This document shows, one piece after another, positions 34,299-44,801 of a DNA stretch of 64,000 bases. This DNA is from Diaporthe sp. PMI_573 (Eukaryota; Ascomycota; Sordariomycetes; Diaporthales; Diaporthaceae), in the NCBI GenBank assembly GCA_021399435.1, contig JAJTUP010000016.1:1054001-1118000 (forward strand), in the 5' to 3' direction. The stretch's first letter is position 1, and the number at the start of each line of letters is the position of its first letter. The notes beneath the pieces are model-generated. The model did no database searches. It was given only the letters and a program-made list of their open reading frames with translations, and had not been told where the DNA came from. The position numbers were made by a program, and so were the translations under genes.

Positions 34299-37064
34299 AT
34301 GGCAGACCAAACAAGACAATTGCAGTGCAATTACTGTACGGCGATATTCGGACGCCAGGAACATCTTGATAGGCACCTCTTGCGCCACTCCGAGTCCAGG
34401 CCTTTCCAATGCTCGACCTGCGGCAGGTCTTTCCCGCGAAGGTTTGTTGTCGTTCTCTGCGTCGGCCTCCCCCGCAGCCACAACTGACCCCTGGGCACCA
34501 GAGATACACTCAAGCGGCATATTTCCACACACGGTCCGGAGGCGCTGCAGTCCTACGCCTCCTGGTCTTCGGCTACGTCTCATCGTACGAAAGCTTGCCG
34601 TCAATGTGCTCGAGTCAAGAAGCGGTGTATTGGTAGTACGCCATGTGCACGGTGCCTGAAGAAAGCGCTGCCATGCGAGAACAACGTGAGTGTCCGCTTC
34701 ACTTCGAGGAAGCGGGCCAGTGTTAGTAACTGCGACGTGTGACTAGGTACAGACTGTCGAGGAGATTCCGTCAGGCCTCCAATCAAGTGCAGAGGACGTT
34801 AGGTTATCTTCAGAGTCGACAGAGGCTGAGCAGAGTTCTGTGGCGCTGCAAACTACAGATGCCTCCGCGTCGTCCTTGGTATCTGCTTATAGTCCTCCCC
34901 TAGATACCGATCATGCGGCAGGGGCCGAAGCTTTAAATGTGCCCAGCTTCACCATTCCCGATGCAGACATCGTAAACATGATGAATGCGCCGCAGTTCGA
35001 TTTCTTGAACCCACCATATCTGGGCAGTCCCACTTGGAATTTCCCATTTTTCTTCGCCTCTAGTCCGCAACCATTTTCATCTCAGCTCTCCGAGGACTTC
35101 GATACTTCCCTAGCGTTGCCAGGCTTTGCGAATGACAACTCGGCGCTTGGTAAGGATCTCAATGACGTGAGTGAGCCGCACGGAGCTAATTTCTGTATCT
35201 CAAATGTGATAGGGCCCGCGATGGAAGTATCACAACGCCATGGCTTCAACGAGCCCACCCGGCTTCACCGTCTCGACAATGATAACGAAGACGAAGATGA
35301 TTTCGATGCCCTCGCAGCCGAAGATTTTGGCCATTCCTGCAGACTGTCAACGGAAAATTTTCAGCGAGTCCGACACTTTTTGCGAGAACAGTCAAAGTCC
35401 TGCCAGGACAGTACAAAACCTTGTCAGGGATTTGCGTCCATGACAGCCATGAATGCCTTTCTCCAGCTATATTTTGAGCACTTCGCGCCACAGCTGCCGT
35501 TTATTCACGCATCCACGTTTGATCCAGACAATGCGACGGAACTATTGCTAATTGCGGTTGCTAACGTTGGATGCCAATATTCCCGCAGCCGCCACCGCCA
35601 CCTATACCGGAGTTTGTTCATGCAGGTCCTTGGCGACTCAATACGGCAGCAGGTTAGTCTTGTCCTGGCATTGGTGATTACCTTATTGACGTTGAGTCAG
35701 CTTCCGCATAACCCAGCCAACAGCAACCTGGAGCTTATGCAATGCGTTTTGCTTCACCAGATATGTTTGATGTGTGGAGGCCATATGAACGAGGTACTCA
35801 AGTTACAATTCGAAAGAAACGCTTTGGCCACGCTTTTCCGCTACTCTAGGAGGCCCATGAATAAAAACAGCCAACGGTGCCCAATACCTAATATGGCCAC
35901 TGATATCAAGGCACTTTGGCGGACTTGGGCGGACACAGAGACGGAGAGAAGAGTTTTGTACAGCGTGTGGGGTGAGTAGTTAATGTGCTTTTCGGTGCCA
36001 TTCATGTAAACTGACATTTGTCCTCGCCTGCAGTGCTCGAATGTTGTAACAAGATCTTTTTTGGAGACCATCCACTTTTGTTGTTATCTGAGCTGAACAT
36101 CGCTCTGCCATCAACAGACGAATTATGGAATGCCCCTGATGCACAAAGCTGGCACTGCCTGTATCTAGGGGACTCCAAAAGTATGATTATGAGCAGTATC
36201 CGATCCTATTCTGCAGTGGCTGACCCTGAAGCCCCAGGATGTCTCTCTCTCAGCGCGCTCTTCTTGGGCCCTCGTCCAATAGGCCAGCCGTTGGAGGGCC
36301 TGGGAAGTTTCTCTCGTGTTATAGCCATGATGACATTCAGCATCGAAGAGCAAAAGATCTTGGATTCGAGCCGCTGTTGGATCTTTGACGCGTCGCCTTC
36401 CGCCGGACAGTCATACCAGGCCCAGCTTGTTCGAGATCGGGATTCGGACCTCAGCCTGTTCGGATTCGAGGCGCCATTCCAACCCCCCGAGAATGTCTAT
36501 GAAGCCAGCAGGAGGCGCTACCTCCACCTTATTTCCATACTCAGGGACGCCCCGCTCAGGCATCTGTACGCATTGTGCGGCTGGAAAGCCACGGACGCGG
36601 AGACCGATGCAGCATCGAATGCTCTATCCGCGTGGATGCGTAACAACAGCGAAAGAGCTCGGAAGTGTGCTTTGCACGCAGGAGCACTTTTCGGCGATGT
36701 TCGGAGCCAGGTATATAAGATGCCCTTTGATCAGCTGTTCCTGCTCATCTCTATACTATATCTGTGGGCATACCAAAAGCTGTCGCCAGACGATGGTTCT
36801 GTTGTTGACGCTATGCCTGTTCTCCGTATCGACTGCGGCGTGGATGAAACAATTGCAACGTCATGGATACAGGGGGAAAGTCATTATATAATCCACATCA
36901 CGGGTGTTGGTCGGTTGACTGGGCGGGACAGTGCTGTTCGGCTATTGAAGGAACTTCGCAGAGTTCTTTATTTGAGTACCTCATGGACTACCTTCCACAT
37001 TGGGTTGGCAAAATGTGTTGAACAAATCATCAAGGGCGAGAAGCCACTTGAGCCCGAGGCGTGA
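34299..37064 (+). CDS. Transcription factor with two C2H2 fingers, a Zn2Cys6 cluster and fungal_trans domain
   Basis: Exons 34299-34441, 34502-34685, 34747 (or 34753)-35971 and 36034-37064 give about 860 residues. Finger 1 (CNYCTAIFGRQEHLDRHLLRH, about 10-31) and finger 2 (CSTCGRSFPR|RDTLKRHISTH) are C2H2; the second is completed only by splicing the GTTTGT...CACCAG intron. The Zn2Cys6 cluster C80-X2-C-X6-C-X5-C-X2-C-X6-C106 (CRQCARVKKRC...) follows. A long acidic/Ser-rich linker leads to a fungal-specific transcription factor domain (from about residue 380, FLQLYFEHFAPQLPFIH, then VLECCNKIFFGDHP). This triple layout is an established class of ascomycete regulators, often of catabolic or secondary-metabolic genes. 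Acts in the nucleus. It sits between a permease and a P450, so local regulation is plausible. Confidence 0.9.
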
Positions 37065-37124
37065 ACACCCTTTCGGGTTCTTCAGGTACTCGTCTCGCCT
37101 CCCTAGTTTTAGCCCGGGACAATC

Positions 37125-38915
37125 CTAAGACTTTTGTCGTAGCTTGAAGTCCACCAGCACCCCCGGTTCTAACACCTGTTGAGTGAATCGGTCCACTGTA
37201 CACAGCTGCTTCGTCTTCAGTTCCATCTTGAACTGGTGGAATAGATGGGCGAGAGTGATGGTGATCTCCGCATATGCAACACTTGAGGAGTTAGCGTTTG
37301 ATATTTTTACACGTTTGGGTGCAACATACTTCATGCCAATACACTGGCGAGCGCCTTTGCTGAAGGTGCAGATATGCGTTTCAAGCTGCTTCGCGTCCGC
37401 ACCGAGCCAACGGGCCGGGTTGAATGATTTGGCATCTGAGCCCCAGATATGGGTATCGTTGTGCATCGTGTACGCCGACATTCCAACCAGTGTCTATATG
37501 TGTTAGAATGATGCTTGGATCAGCAAGAGAGCAAGTGGGCTTACACCTGGGGGCACGACTTTGCCGTCTACGACAAAAGGCTGCGCCTGTTTGGGTACAA
37601 TGCGAGGGAGAACTCCAGGTGCCGCCATCGCGACCCGGAGCGCTTCGTTGACGCAGGCGCGCTAGAAACGTGTGAGCTTGATGTTTTGCTTCCATCGAGA
37701 GAACACTGACTGCACGTACCAGATATTTTATTTGCTCAAGTTGGAGAAGCGATGGCACTGCTTGTGATGCGCCGAACACCTCATCCAAGGAGCCTACCAA
37801 TGTCTTTTCTACTTCAGGCATGCTCAAAATGTGGTACAGCGCTGTGGTGAGCGTGAAAGCGGTCGTGTCGGAGCCAGCAACAAGAATATCTATAGACTCA
37901 GTCTTCTGCAGATCATCAGGCACTGACTGGAGGTGATCAAAGATGACAGGGAGGCTGGAGTTGGTCGTCCGGCGAGTGTAGTCATCGTGAGAGCTCGCAG
38001 CCATTTGGACCAATTTTGCCATCTGTCTCAATGCTGGATCCAAGTTGCCAGCGATGGAAAGGGGGACAAATTTCGCGGCGAGCCTTTGCATAGCGCTGTA
38101 GTACATCTTGTAAGGCACTTCCGTAGCAAGATCGAAAGCCTTGAGAAAGTCCGAGTCAAAAGAATTTGGGTGCTCGTTTGTGATATTGGCGCAACTTCCA
38201 AATGCAAATTCAGTAATAATATCAACCGTCATGCATCTGGTCGGGGTAAATGTCAGCACGGAGACATGTATACCTAGGTGTATGTGTGTATGTCCCCTTG
38301 TTGGAATGGAAGACTTTACCTAAAGGCCTTCCCGACATCTATCAGACCGGCTTTGGAAATACTTCTGATTTTCGATTTGACATCTTCCAATTTTTCTACC
38401 ATGAGCGGTTCTAACTTGGCTACTCCTGATTTGGAGAAGAGCGGATTGAGCAGCTTGCGCCTCTCTTTATGCAACTGTGCATCCGTCTCGGCGAAAACAG
38501 AGTGCGGAGTCCCGAACGAGTCGTAGAAGGACTTCTCTTTTGGGAAAGGATTGACCTGGCTGTAGATGACCTTGTACAGGCTTGGATCTGAGATATGCAA
38601 CTGGTTTGGTCCGATTCGCAACGCCTTGGTGTCTGTTGATTCTCCAGTCAGTGATGATGGCTTTGAGTAGTATCAATAAACTTGGCATTTACCAAAGGCT
38701 TTATGAAGCTTTTCGTATTCCACTTCTGGGTTGCCCTCATTCACCAGCTTCGCCTGCCATCGGCGGCTGATTGCGGCGGCGCGTGGTCCGGGGAATCTTG
38801 ACAACGGATGGAAGTGCAGTCTGTATAAGGTCTTGAGAAATTGAATTCCTATAATAGCGGCGGCCACAAGGCACGCCAAGAAATAATGCTCAGTAATCAT
38901 TGTATATTCTATCAT
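37125..38915 (-). CDS. Cytochrome P450 monooxygenase
   Basis: Six exons: 38915-38693, 38632-38320, 38236-37720, 37661-37545, 37493-37330 and 37281-37125; 496 residues. An N-terminal membrane anchor (about 8-25, YFLACLVAAAIIGIQFL) precedes the proline hinge SRFPGPRAAA. The I-helix oxygen-binding motif is VAGSDTTAF, the ExxR helix is NEALR (about 357-360), and the heme loop is FSKGARQCIGMN with Cys441 as axial ligand. Asn in that loop is rebuilt across a GTATGT...CTCAAG intron; without splicing the following VAYAEITITLAHLF helix would be interrupted. ER-bound and dependent on a P450 reductase. Benzoate 4-hydroxylase (CYP53)-like and many other clans share this layout, so the reaction is not assigned. 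Convergent to the transcription factor, with only 60 bases between their ends. Confidence 0.92.
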
Positions 38916-39135
38916 GTTGAAACTTGCTTGCTACGAATGTTTTGAATCCAACCTCAGTGATACGCTGCCTATTTATTGTGTCTTGTATAGGCCAACAGTC
39001 ACACCGGGGTGGCGGGGCTTCCGCAACGGCGTATCCGCTCCGCGCTCAATCTCACCCCCGAGTCAACGTTGGCGGAGCAAGCGGATCAAATGGCTATGTG
39101 GTGGGGGAGGGGCCGAAACGGGGTCTTCAAGGTGC
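38916..39135. promoter_or_regulatory. P450 upstream region
   Basis: On the minus strand an AATAAATAGG element lies about 55-65 bases upstream of the P450 start (near 38970-38980) and could serve as a TATA-like site. Otherwise unremarkable. Confidence 0.3.
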
Positions 39136-39813
39136 TCAGCACGCGACCGGGCAGCGCATCAACAGCGAGGCCCCGACAGGATGAGGGTGGATGGTGAGGG
39201 AGTGGTCCGTGAAACAGCCCGAACCAAGCCACGGATGGTATCGTGCCCTCGTAACAGTAAGCGATTCAAGCCACAAGTCTGCAGAAATGAGCCACTGCAT
39301 GAGTCCACAGAGTCGAATGAGGACGCTACAGCCTCCTGCCCCAATGAACAAACCAACGAGGACGAATGCGCACCAGATTGTCATACCCTTTGTGTAAAAG
39401 GGGTCCTTTTCTGTGAGTCCACCATATGATGCAGGACGCAAATGACCTTGATGTATCTCTTGCCAAATAGTAATGCTGGGCATTAAGGTACGGTCTGCTC
39501 ACGAGGAGTAGATGATAAAGCAAATAAATGCGAGCGGGACGGGAATAAGTGAAGAAATTGCCTTGGCACCTCGCACAAATATGTGGCTGCAGATATGAGC
39601 AGCTGGTTCTCCAGTAACCATAAGCAAACCATCGGTTGTGAATATCCCGATTTGAGAAGTTAAACCTGACTGCTGAGCCGGGGAGAAGTAGCATTGCTTG
39701 TACACGAGAGCTCGCAGCCTGTCTGATAAGATCTCCCCGTATTGTTCACCACCCCGAGTTACATAGGAGGGTTGCAGATCTTTTCCTAGCTCCCTCGACC
39801 TCTTTTCAGCCAT
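39136..39813 (-). CDS. Small putative membrane protein, gene model uncertain
   Basis: From ATG 39813 the frame gives 104 residues starting MAEKRSRELGKDLQPSYVTR and ending in one hydrophobic helix (SSLIPVPLAFICFIIYSS) at a TGA near 39502. The same frame reopens 27 bases later and continues with SITIWQEIHQGHLRPAS and a second hydrophobic segment (IWCAFVLVGLFIGAGG) to a stop at 39136. A GTGAGC donor and CCCAG acceptor flank exactly that 27-nt gap, but 27 nt is too short for a normal fungal intron. Either the protein ends at 104 residues with a C-terminal anchor, or the gene is longer and broken or mis-modelled. No family recognised. It lies between the P450 and an MFS gene. Confidence 0.35.
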
Positions 39814-40637
39814 GTTGCCACTGCAGTAACTGGATCATCTGCGGCGGTCTTCGAATTTCAAAGAGTTATTTATACCTGACCAGGCATAGGATTCTGTTTT
39901 GAGAGAACAGCCAACTTGAAGTTGTTCTTCACAACAGCCCAGCAGTGACCTTCACCTAGTTCGGGACTTGGTGTGGCTGTCATCCTTGACCAAATCACTG
40001 ACCATGAGAACAGACAAATTTGGCTAGTGCAAAGCTCATAGCGATACAACTACTTTTTGCCATGATAAGTTTTGGGACAGTTATCAAGATCACATCAATA
40101 ATTAGCGGGAAAGTCATGGATCTCGGTGGCACGCAGATGTTTGCAAAAAAGTGTGTACTATACACAAGCACTGGTTGCAAATTTGAGTTCCTTCCGATTA
40201 TTCACCAAACCTTTCATCAAACACAGAACTGACGATCCCGAATGAATTACCTGACTTGGTACAAGTGTCAACCTTTGGAGCCAAGACGTCTTGGCAATAC
40301 AGAAGCTTGTCCCAGCTAGGATATCCGGCGAAACGTCGGCCGTTGGCTCACCTAGAGTGGGACCGCGGGCAGCCGAAACTGTCTGCAGTGGGCACTGTAA
40401 CCCTTCTTGGAACATCACCACGCAAGTATATTTTATAAACAACGGCTGCACACCGGGCATCCACATGTATCTGATGGAGATATTTCGCCAATGCCTTCAT
40501 GGACCACAGCTTCTACTCACGCCAGAGACATTGTCAATCAAATCGAAAACACTTGTCACTTGAGCTGCCCCCGGAACTGACATGATCAATCTTTTCAAGG
40601 CTCTTCACACCGAAGTTGATTACTTTTCTTATACTCA
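39814..40637. promoter_or_regulatory. Upstream region of the second cluster transporter
   Basis: 824 bases. On the plus strand a TATATTTTATAAAC element at about 40427-40440 lies 200 bases before the MFS start and may be its TATA region. No gene supported. Confidence 0.4.
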
Positions 40638-42041
40638 ATGAATGTGAGCTCAGAGAAGGGCTACACTTCACCCGAATATGAAAGACCGCCGGCTCGGAGC
40701 GGCGCTGCGCCGAGGCGGACCGACAGCCTAGAAGACCAGGGTGACCACTGCTCCATGACGTTTCCCGAGGGGGGCCGCGAGGCTTGGGGCGTCGTGTTTG
40801 GATCATTCTGTCTGTTCATGTCTGTGTTCGGGATCATCAACACTTCCGCGGTATTCCAGTCGTATTTTCTCGAGAACCAACTGAAGCAGTATTCGCCCTC
40901 CGAGGTTGGGTGGATTTTCTCAACCTATCTGTTTGTGGTGTACTTTGTGGGTCTCGGGGTTGGTCCCGTGTTCGACCATCATGGCGTAAGGGAAATTGTG
41001 TTCGTTGGCAGCAGCGTTATGGTTGCCAGCCCTTTCATTCTTGGCTCCTGTACAGGTGAGATATGTCGGCCCGGTGTCAGCTTCATCGGAAGATTTCTTG
41101 ACTGGGGCAAGACTGATATCGGCCCAGAATACTACCAAATCTTTGGCACCTTCTCCATCCTCATGGGCCTTGGGGGCGCCCTGCTCAACAATCCTGCATA
41201 CGCTGCTATTGGCCACTTCTTCGACCGCCGTCGGGGGCTCGCTACCGGCCTTGCCGCGACGGCTGGCTCGATCGGCGGCATAGTGTTCCCTCTAATCCTC
41301 CAAGCCACGTTACCACGGCTGGGCTACCCGTGGAGCATGCGCGTTCTCGGTTTCATTCTTGTAGCCCTGGCTGTACCGGCCAACCTCCTCGTGCGAACCC
41401 GGCTGCCACCAGCGGAAGAGACGGCGTCGCTGTGGCCTAACTTGCGGCTCTTCCTTGACCCGAAGCTGGCATGTTGTTGCGGTGGGATTTTCTTCATGGA
41501 ATGGGGCGTGCTGATTCCATTGACCTATGTGGTGTCATACGCTGCGGATCACGGGCTTGATCCGGGCCAGAGTTACATCCTGCCTGCGCTGTTAAACACC
41601 GGGAGTGTCCTCGGTAGGGCAATCCCAGGCTATTTCGCAGACAGATGGGGCCGATTTAACATGATAATCTTGACAGTAGGGCTGTGCGCAGTCAGTGTCC
41701 TGTCTTTGTGGCTGCCGGCTAGGGGGTCCAAGGCGATCTTGATTGTGTTCACAATTGTCCTCGGATTTGCGAGCGGTGGTAACGTGAGCCTCTTGCCAGT
41801 CTGTGTTGGACAATTGTGCGACTCACGAGACTATGGGCGATTCTTGAGTAGCTCCATGCTCGTTGCCAGTTTCGGCACACTTACGGGCATACCTATTGGA
41901 GGCGCCTTGTTGAAATTGCAGGGCGAGACTGGATGGACTGCTTTGATCTTATTTTCAGCCTTATCCTATGTGGCCTCTGTGGGCTTTTACGTTGGTGCCA
42001 GAGTCCAGGTTGTTGGGTGGCGTCTCAAAGCAATATACTGA
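40638..42041 (+). CDS. MFS transporter, monocarboxylate transporter-like
   Basis: The frame is open for 467 codons, but 41056-41127 looks like a 72-nt intron (GTGAGA...GGCCCAG) whose length is a multiple of three and contains no stop. Removing it rebuilds GSCT|EYYQIFGTFSILMG, the normal continuous helix, so the mature protein is probably 443 residues. The N-tail (about 45 residues) is hydrophilic. FPEGGREAWGVVFGSFCLFM is the family entry signature (D/E-GG-x-x-W), followed by typical motifs FFDRRRGLATGLAATAGSIG and AIPGYFADRWGRFNM. It probably exports or imports a small organic acid or a secondary metabolite. It flanks the P450/regulator group. Confidence 0.9.
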   Translation: MNVSSEKGYTSPEYERPPARSGAAPRRTDSLEDQGDHCSMTFPEGGREAWGVVFGSFCLFMSVFGIINTSAVFQSYFLENQLKQYSPSEVGWIFSTYLFVVYFVGLGVGPVFDHHGVREIVFVGSSVMVASPFILGSCTGEICRPGVSFIGRFLDWGKTDIGPEYYQIFGTFSILMGLGGALLNNPAYAAIGHFFDRRRGLATGLAATAGSIGGIVFPLILQATLPRLGYPWSMRVLGFILVALAVPANLLVRTRLPPAEETASLWPNLRLFLDPKLACCCGGIFFMEWGVLIPLTYVVSYAADHGLDPGQSYILPALLNTGSVLGRAIPGYFADRWGRFNMIILTVGLCAVSVLSLWLPARGSKAILIVFTIVLGFASGGNVSLLPVCVGQLCDSRDYGRFLSSSMLVASFGTLTGIPIGGALLKLQGETGWTALILFSALSYVASVGFYVGARVQVVGWRLKAIY

Positions 42042-44801
42042 GGAATTTCTTTTTCTTGTTCACTCAATACTACGCCAATTTAGTTAGGCTCATAATCGGT
42101 CTTTTGTTGGCTTCGTGAGTTGTACTAGACGTTGTCTCGAGAAAACAGGTCTGTGTGCATATCATTTCACCTCTATTGGGCAGGCAATGCGACCCTTCTT
42201 CGGATGTATCGGCATGGACTCTTGGCTTCACACTCAAAGCCAATAGTTGACGGTAACTTGGCAATGTGACGTGAGAACGCGCGACAGAGAAATCGGGCTC
42301 TCATCGTTCCTTCTCATATAACGCCATGCATTTTCCACCAGGTCTCGACCGTGACCTGCATGGATCGGGTTGACTTCCTCACCTCGCAGCGATATTCAAA
42401 AGGCTAGTGAAGGGGTTCCGGGGAAGTGTTAGCGTAGTGTGACGATTCACTCAATAAGAATCATCCAGTGAGCTTGTAATGAAGAAGTATGTACCGTGGT
42501 AAATTCCTTGCGTAAGTTTCAGCTGCTGTAGCCTCGGTTTAGAAAAGTTTCCTGTAGTTCTTTCTTTTCGATTCTCTTCTTCTTGAGCAGAATCTTTGTC
42601 ATTTCTCACGTCCACAGTCGATACATGAAGATTGTGATCTTACCTCAACGATCATAATCATTGGTCTCGCGCGACAGTAGCATCTTCGAGCCATTTTTGG
42701 ACGGTGCTATATTTCATTCGAATTATGTACGTGGGTGGTAGTGCAATAAGTCACCAGGCTACCGGATCATGAGTGACATTGAGAGTGAACTGACTTCTAT
42801 TAATGGATCCTGACCCCGAAAATGCACTACTTGAGGATGGAGTGTAGGATTCTGTCATTCTTTCTGTCCCCGAAGGCTGTTCACCGGTGTGACCTCGAGT
42901 GCGATTCAGTTACGGGGCAACGCCGCGGACATCCGTCAACTGCCTGGGTTTAATACTGTGAGAGCTGTTTTGACAGCACTTAGCCATTTCTTGTTCTGCT
43001 TCTGTGCTCGTCGGCATTGGCCTTACTGCGCTTGATACTGACGGAAGCGAGGGTATGGTTCTGAGATTGTTCTGAGAGGAGACCATGATGCACCCAATAC
43101 GCCGGAAAAACAAGTTGAAAAGACACATTGGCGGATACTAGGCTTGTCCTCCTATCCGGCTAATATTCGGGCCTCAATTTGAGCAGCAGACTAGGATATA
43201 TAGGCCAGGGATCCAGCCTGCAGCGTGAACATTTCCCGCAATTTGACCCTAACCGGCAGGCCTTGCGATTCGAACAAACAGTCCAGGGGAAGTACATTGA
43301 AAACCTGACCAAAGGGGTAGGTGTCACAGTTCGCCGAGGAGTCGGCGAGGACACGGCAGGATCAAAGAGTCCCTTCTGTCTGACCACCTTGGGTCTTGAC
43401 AGCAAGCTCGAGCGGGCCGACACGCTGCAACTAGCTGACCGGTAGATGCCGAACTCGCTGGGATAGGCCTGCGCCGTCGAGTGACTTTCTTCGATGGCTG
43501 TTGTGATATATATGTGTGTGTATTGGGAGAGTCTACGGCTGGGTGCTTTGATTCGCGCATAAAAACAATCATGGAGGTCTGAACCGTGCCCAAGTGAGTC
43601 CCCTGCCATACCCACAGCACCGCGCCTTTCCCTTTCGCACGAGAATCAGTCTGAGTCTCCTGTTCTAAGCTCAGGAGACAACAATACCATGGTCACCGGC
43701 ATCAACTTTTTTCAACCAACACCAAAGCGATGTAGAGGACAGTAAACCCCGACCAGTTGATTCCACGCCTGCATGTGCAGTAGGACGCCCATTCTGCTCC
43801 CCTCCATTTATTGTAGTAGCTTCTTCTTTCCCCCTCACTAATTTCTCACCCGGTCCTGAACTGCCGGCTTTGGCCCAGCCTCCAGAGCCCGAGGGCGACG
43901 GAGGGTCAGAAAGGGAAATGTGCACCAATGCACTAATGCAGCTCTGCAGCCCTTCCGACCATACACATCGCCATCTATCTTTGGCCGCATAACAGGCGGC
44001 CGCCCTTCTAGGCCGGACCTTGTATCCGCCGCTGATTGGCCTGTAGCCACGTGGGCACAGGGGCATGTAGGGCTCAACGGGAAGGTCTGGAGGCGTCTGC
44101 GGAGTCAAAGTGAAAGGGCAAAAGGGCGAGTGCGACGCTGTGCGAGTAGTGTTGCATTATGGACGGTCATGTTCTGTTGTCGTTGGATTGGGTGAATCGG
44201 ACTTGGGCGGGCTCCAATATGCCTCATCACAGGTGGTATTGGGTGATACATGGGTAAATATCAGTTGAAAATCTATATCCGCATTTGTCGCCGTCGCGCC
44301 AAGTGGGAAACACTGCATTCTGCTGGAGTCACATAGCCTACATTGTGTTCAAGTGACAGCCTGCTCCTGCTGGCCCCCATATCTCGTCCTGCATTGTGGT
44401 GTTGCAATGCCCGTCAGCACTAATGCCCTGTCCACTGGAGCCAGCAAACTAGCATCGAGACTGCGACTCTCAAAGTGCAAAAAGGCCTTCTTGCATTCCG
44501 AGTCTGCCATCCCTTCGACCTCGACTCCGTCAGCAGGGCAAACCTTGGCAGGCGGAGGTGGTCTGATTTTGTGATTATTAGTTACATTGTTTGTGACCTT
44601 GACCCTGAGGACCGTCCTGGACTCCTATGTGGCGATCTCAAGGGCGAGGAGATGGGGAAACACAGAGCCCTGGGAGCAAAGGCCGACAGCAGATAAATCC
44701 CACTGACCTCGCTTTCACGGCCTTTGCTGGTGATAGCTTTCTCTCTCGTCGCCTGACCTGTTCAAATCCTTTGGCAATACCCGTCGTAAAGAATTTCCAA
44801 C
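42042..44801. other. Long gene-poor region
   Basis: 2.76 kb with no supportable gene. Open frames at 43160-43620 and 43671-44108 (minus) are low-complexity, lack motifs and are not called. The last about 100 bases are the leader of the CFEM receptor gene. Confidence 0.5.

Noticed and set aside
43671..44108. 145-codon minus-strand frame
   Set aside because: Low-complexity Gly/Ser/Pro sequence with no motif; isolated in a gene-poor block.
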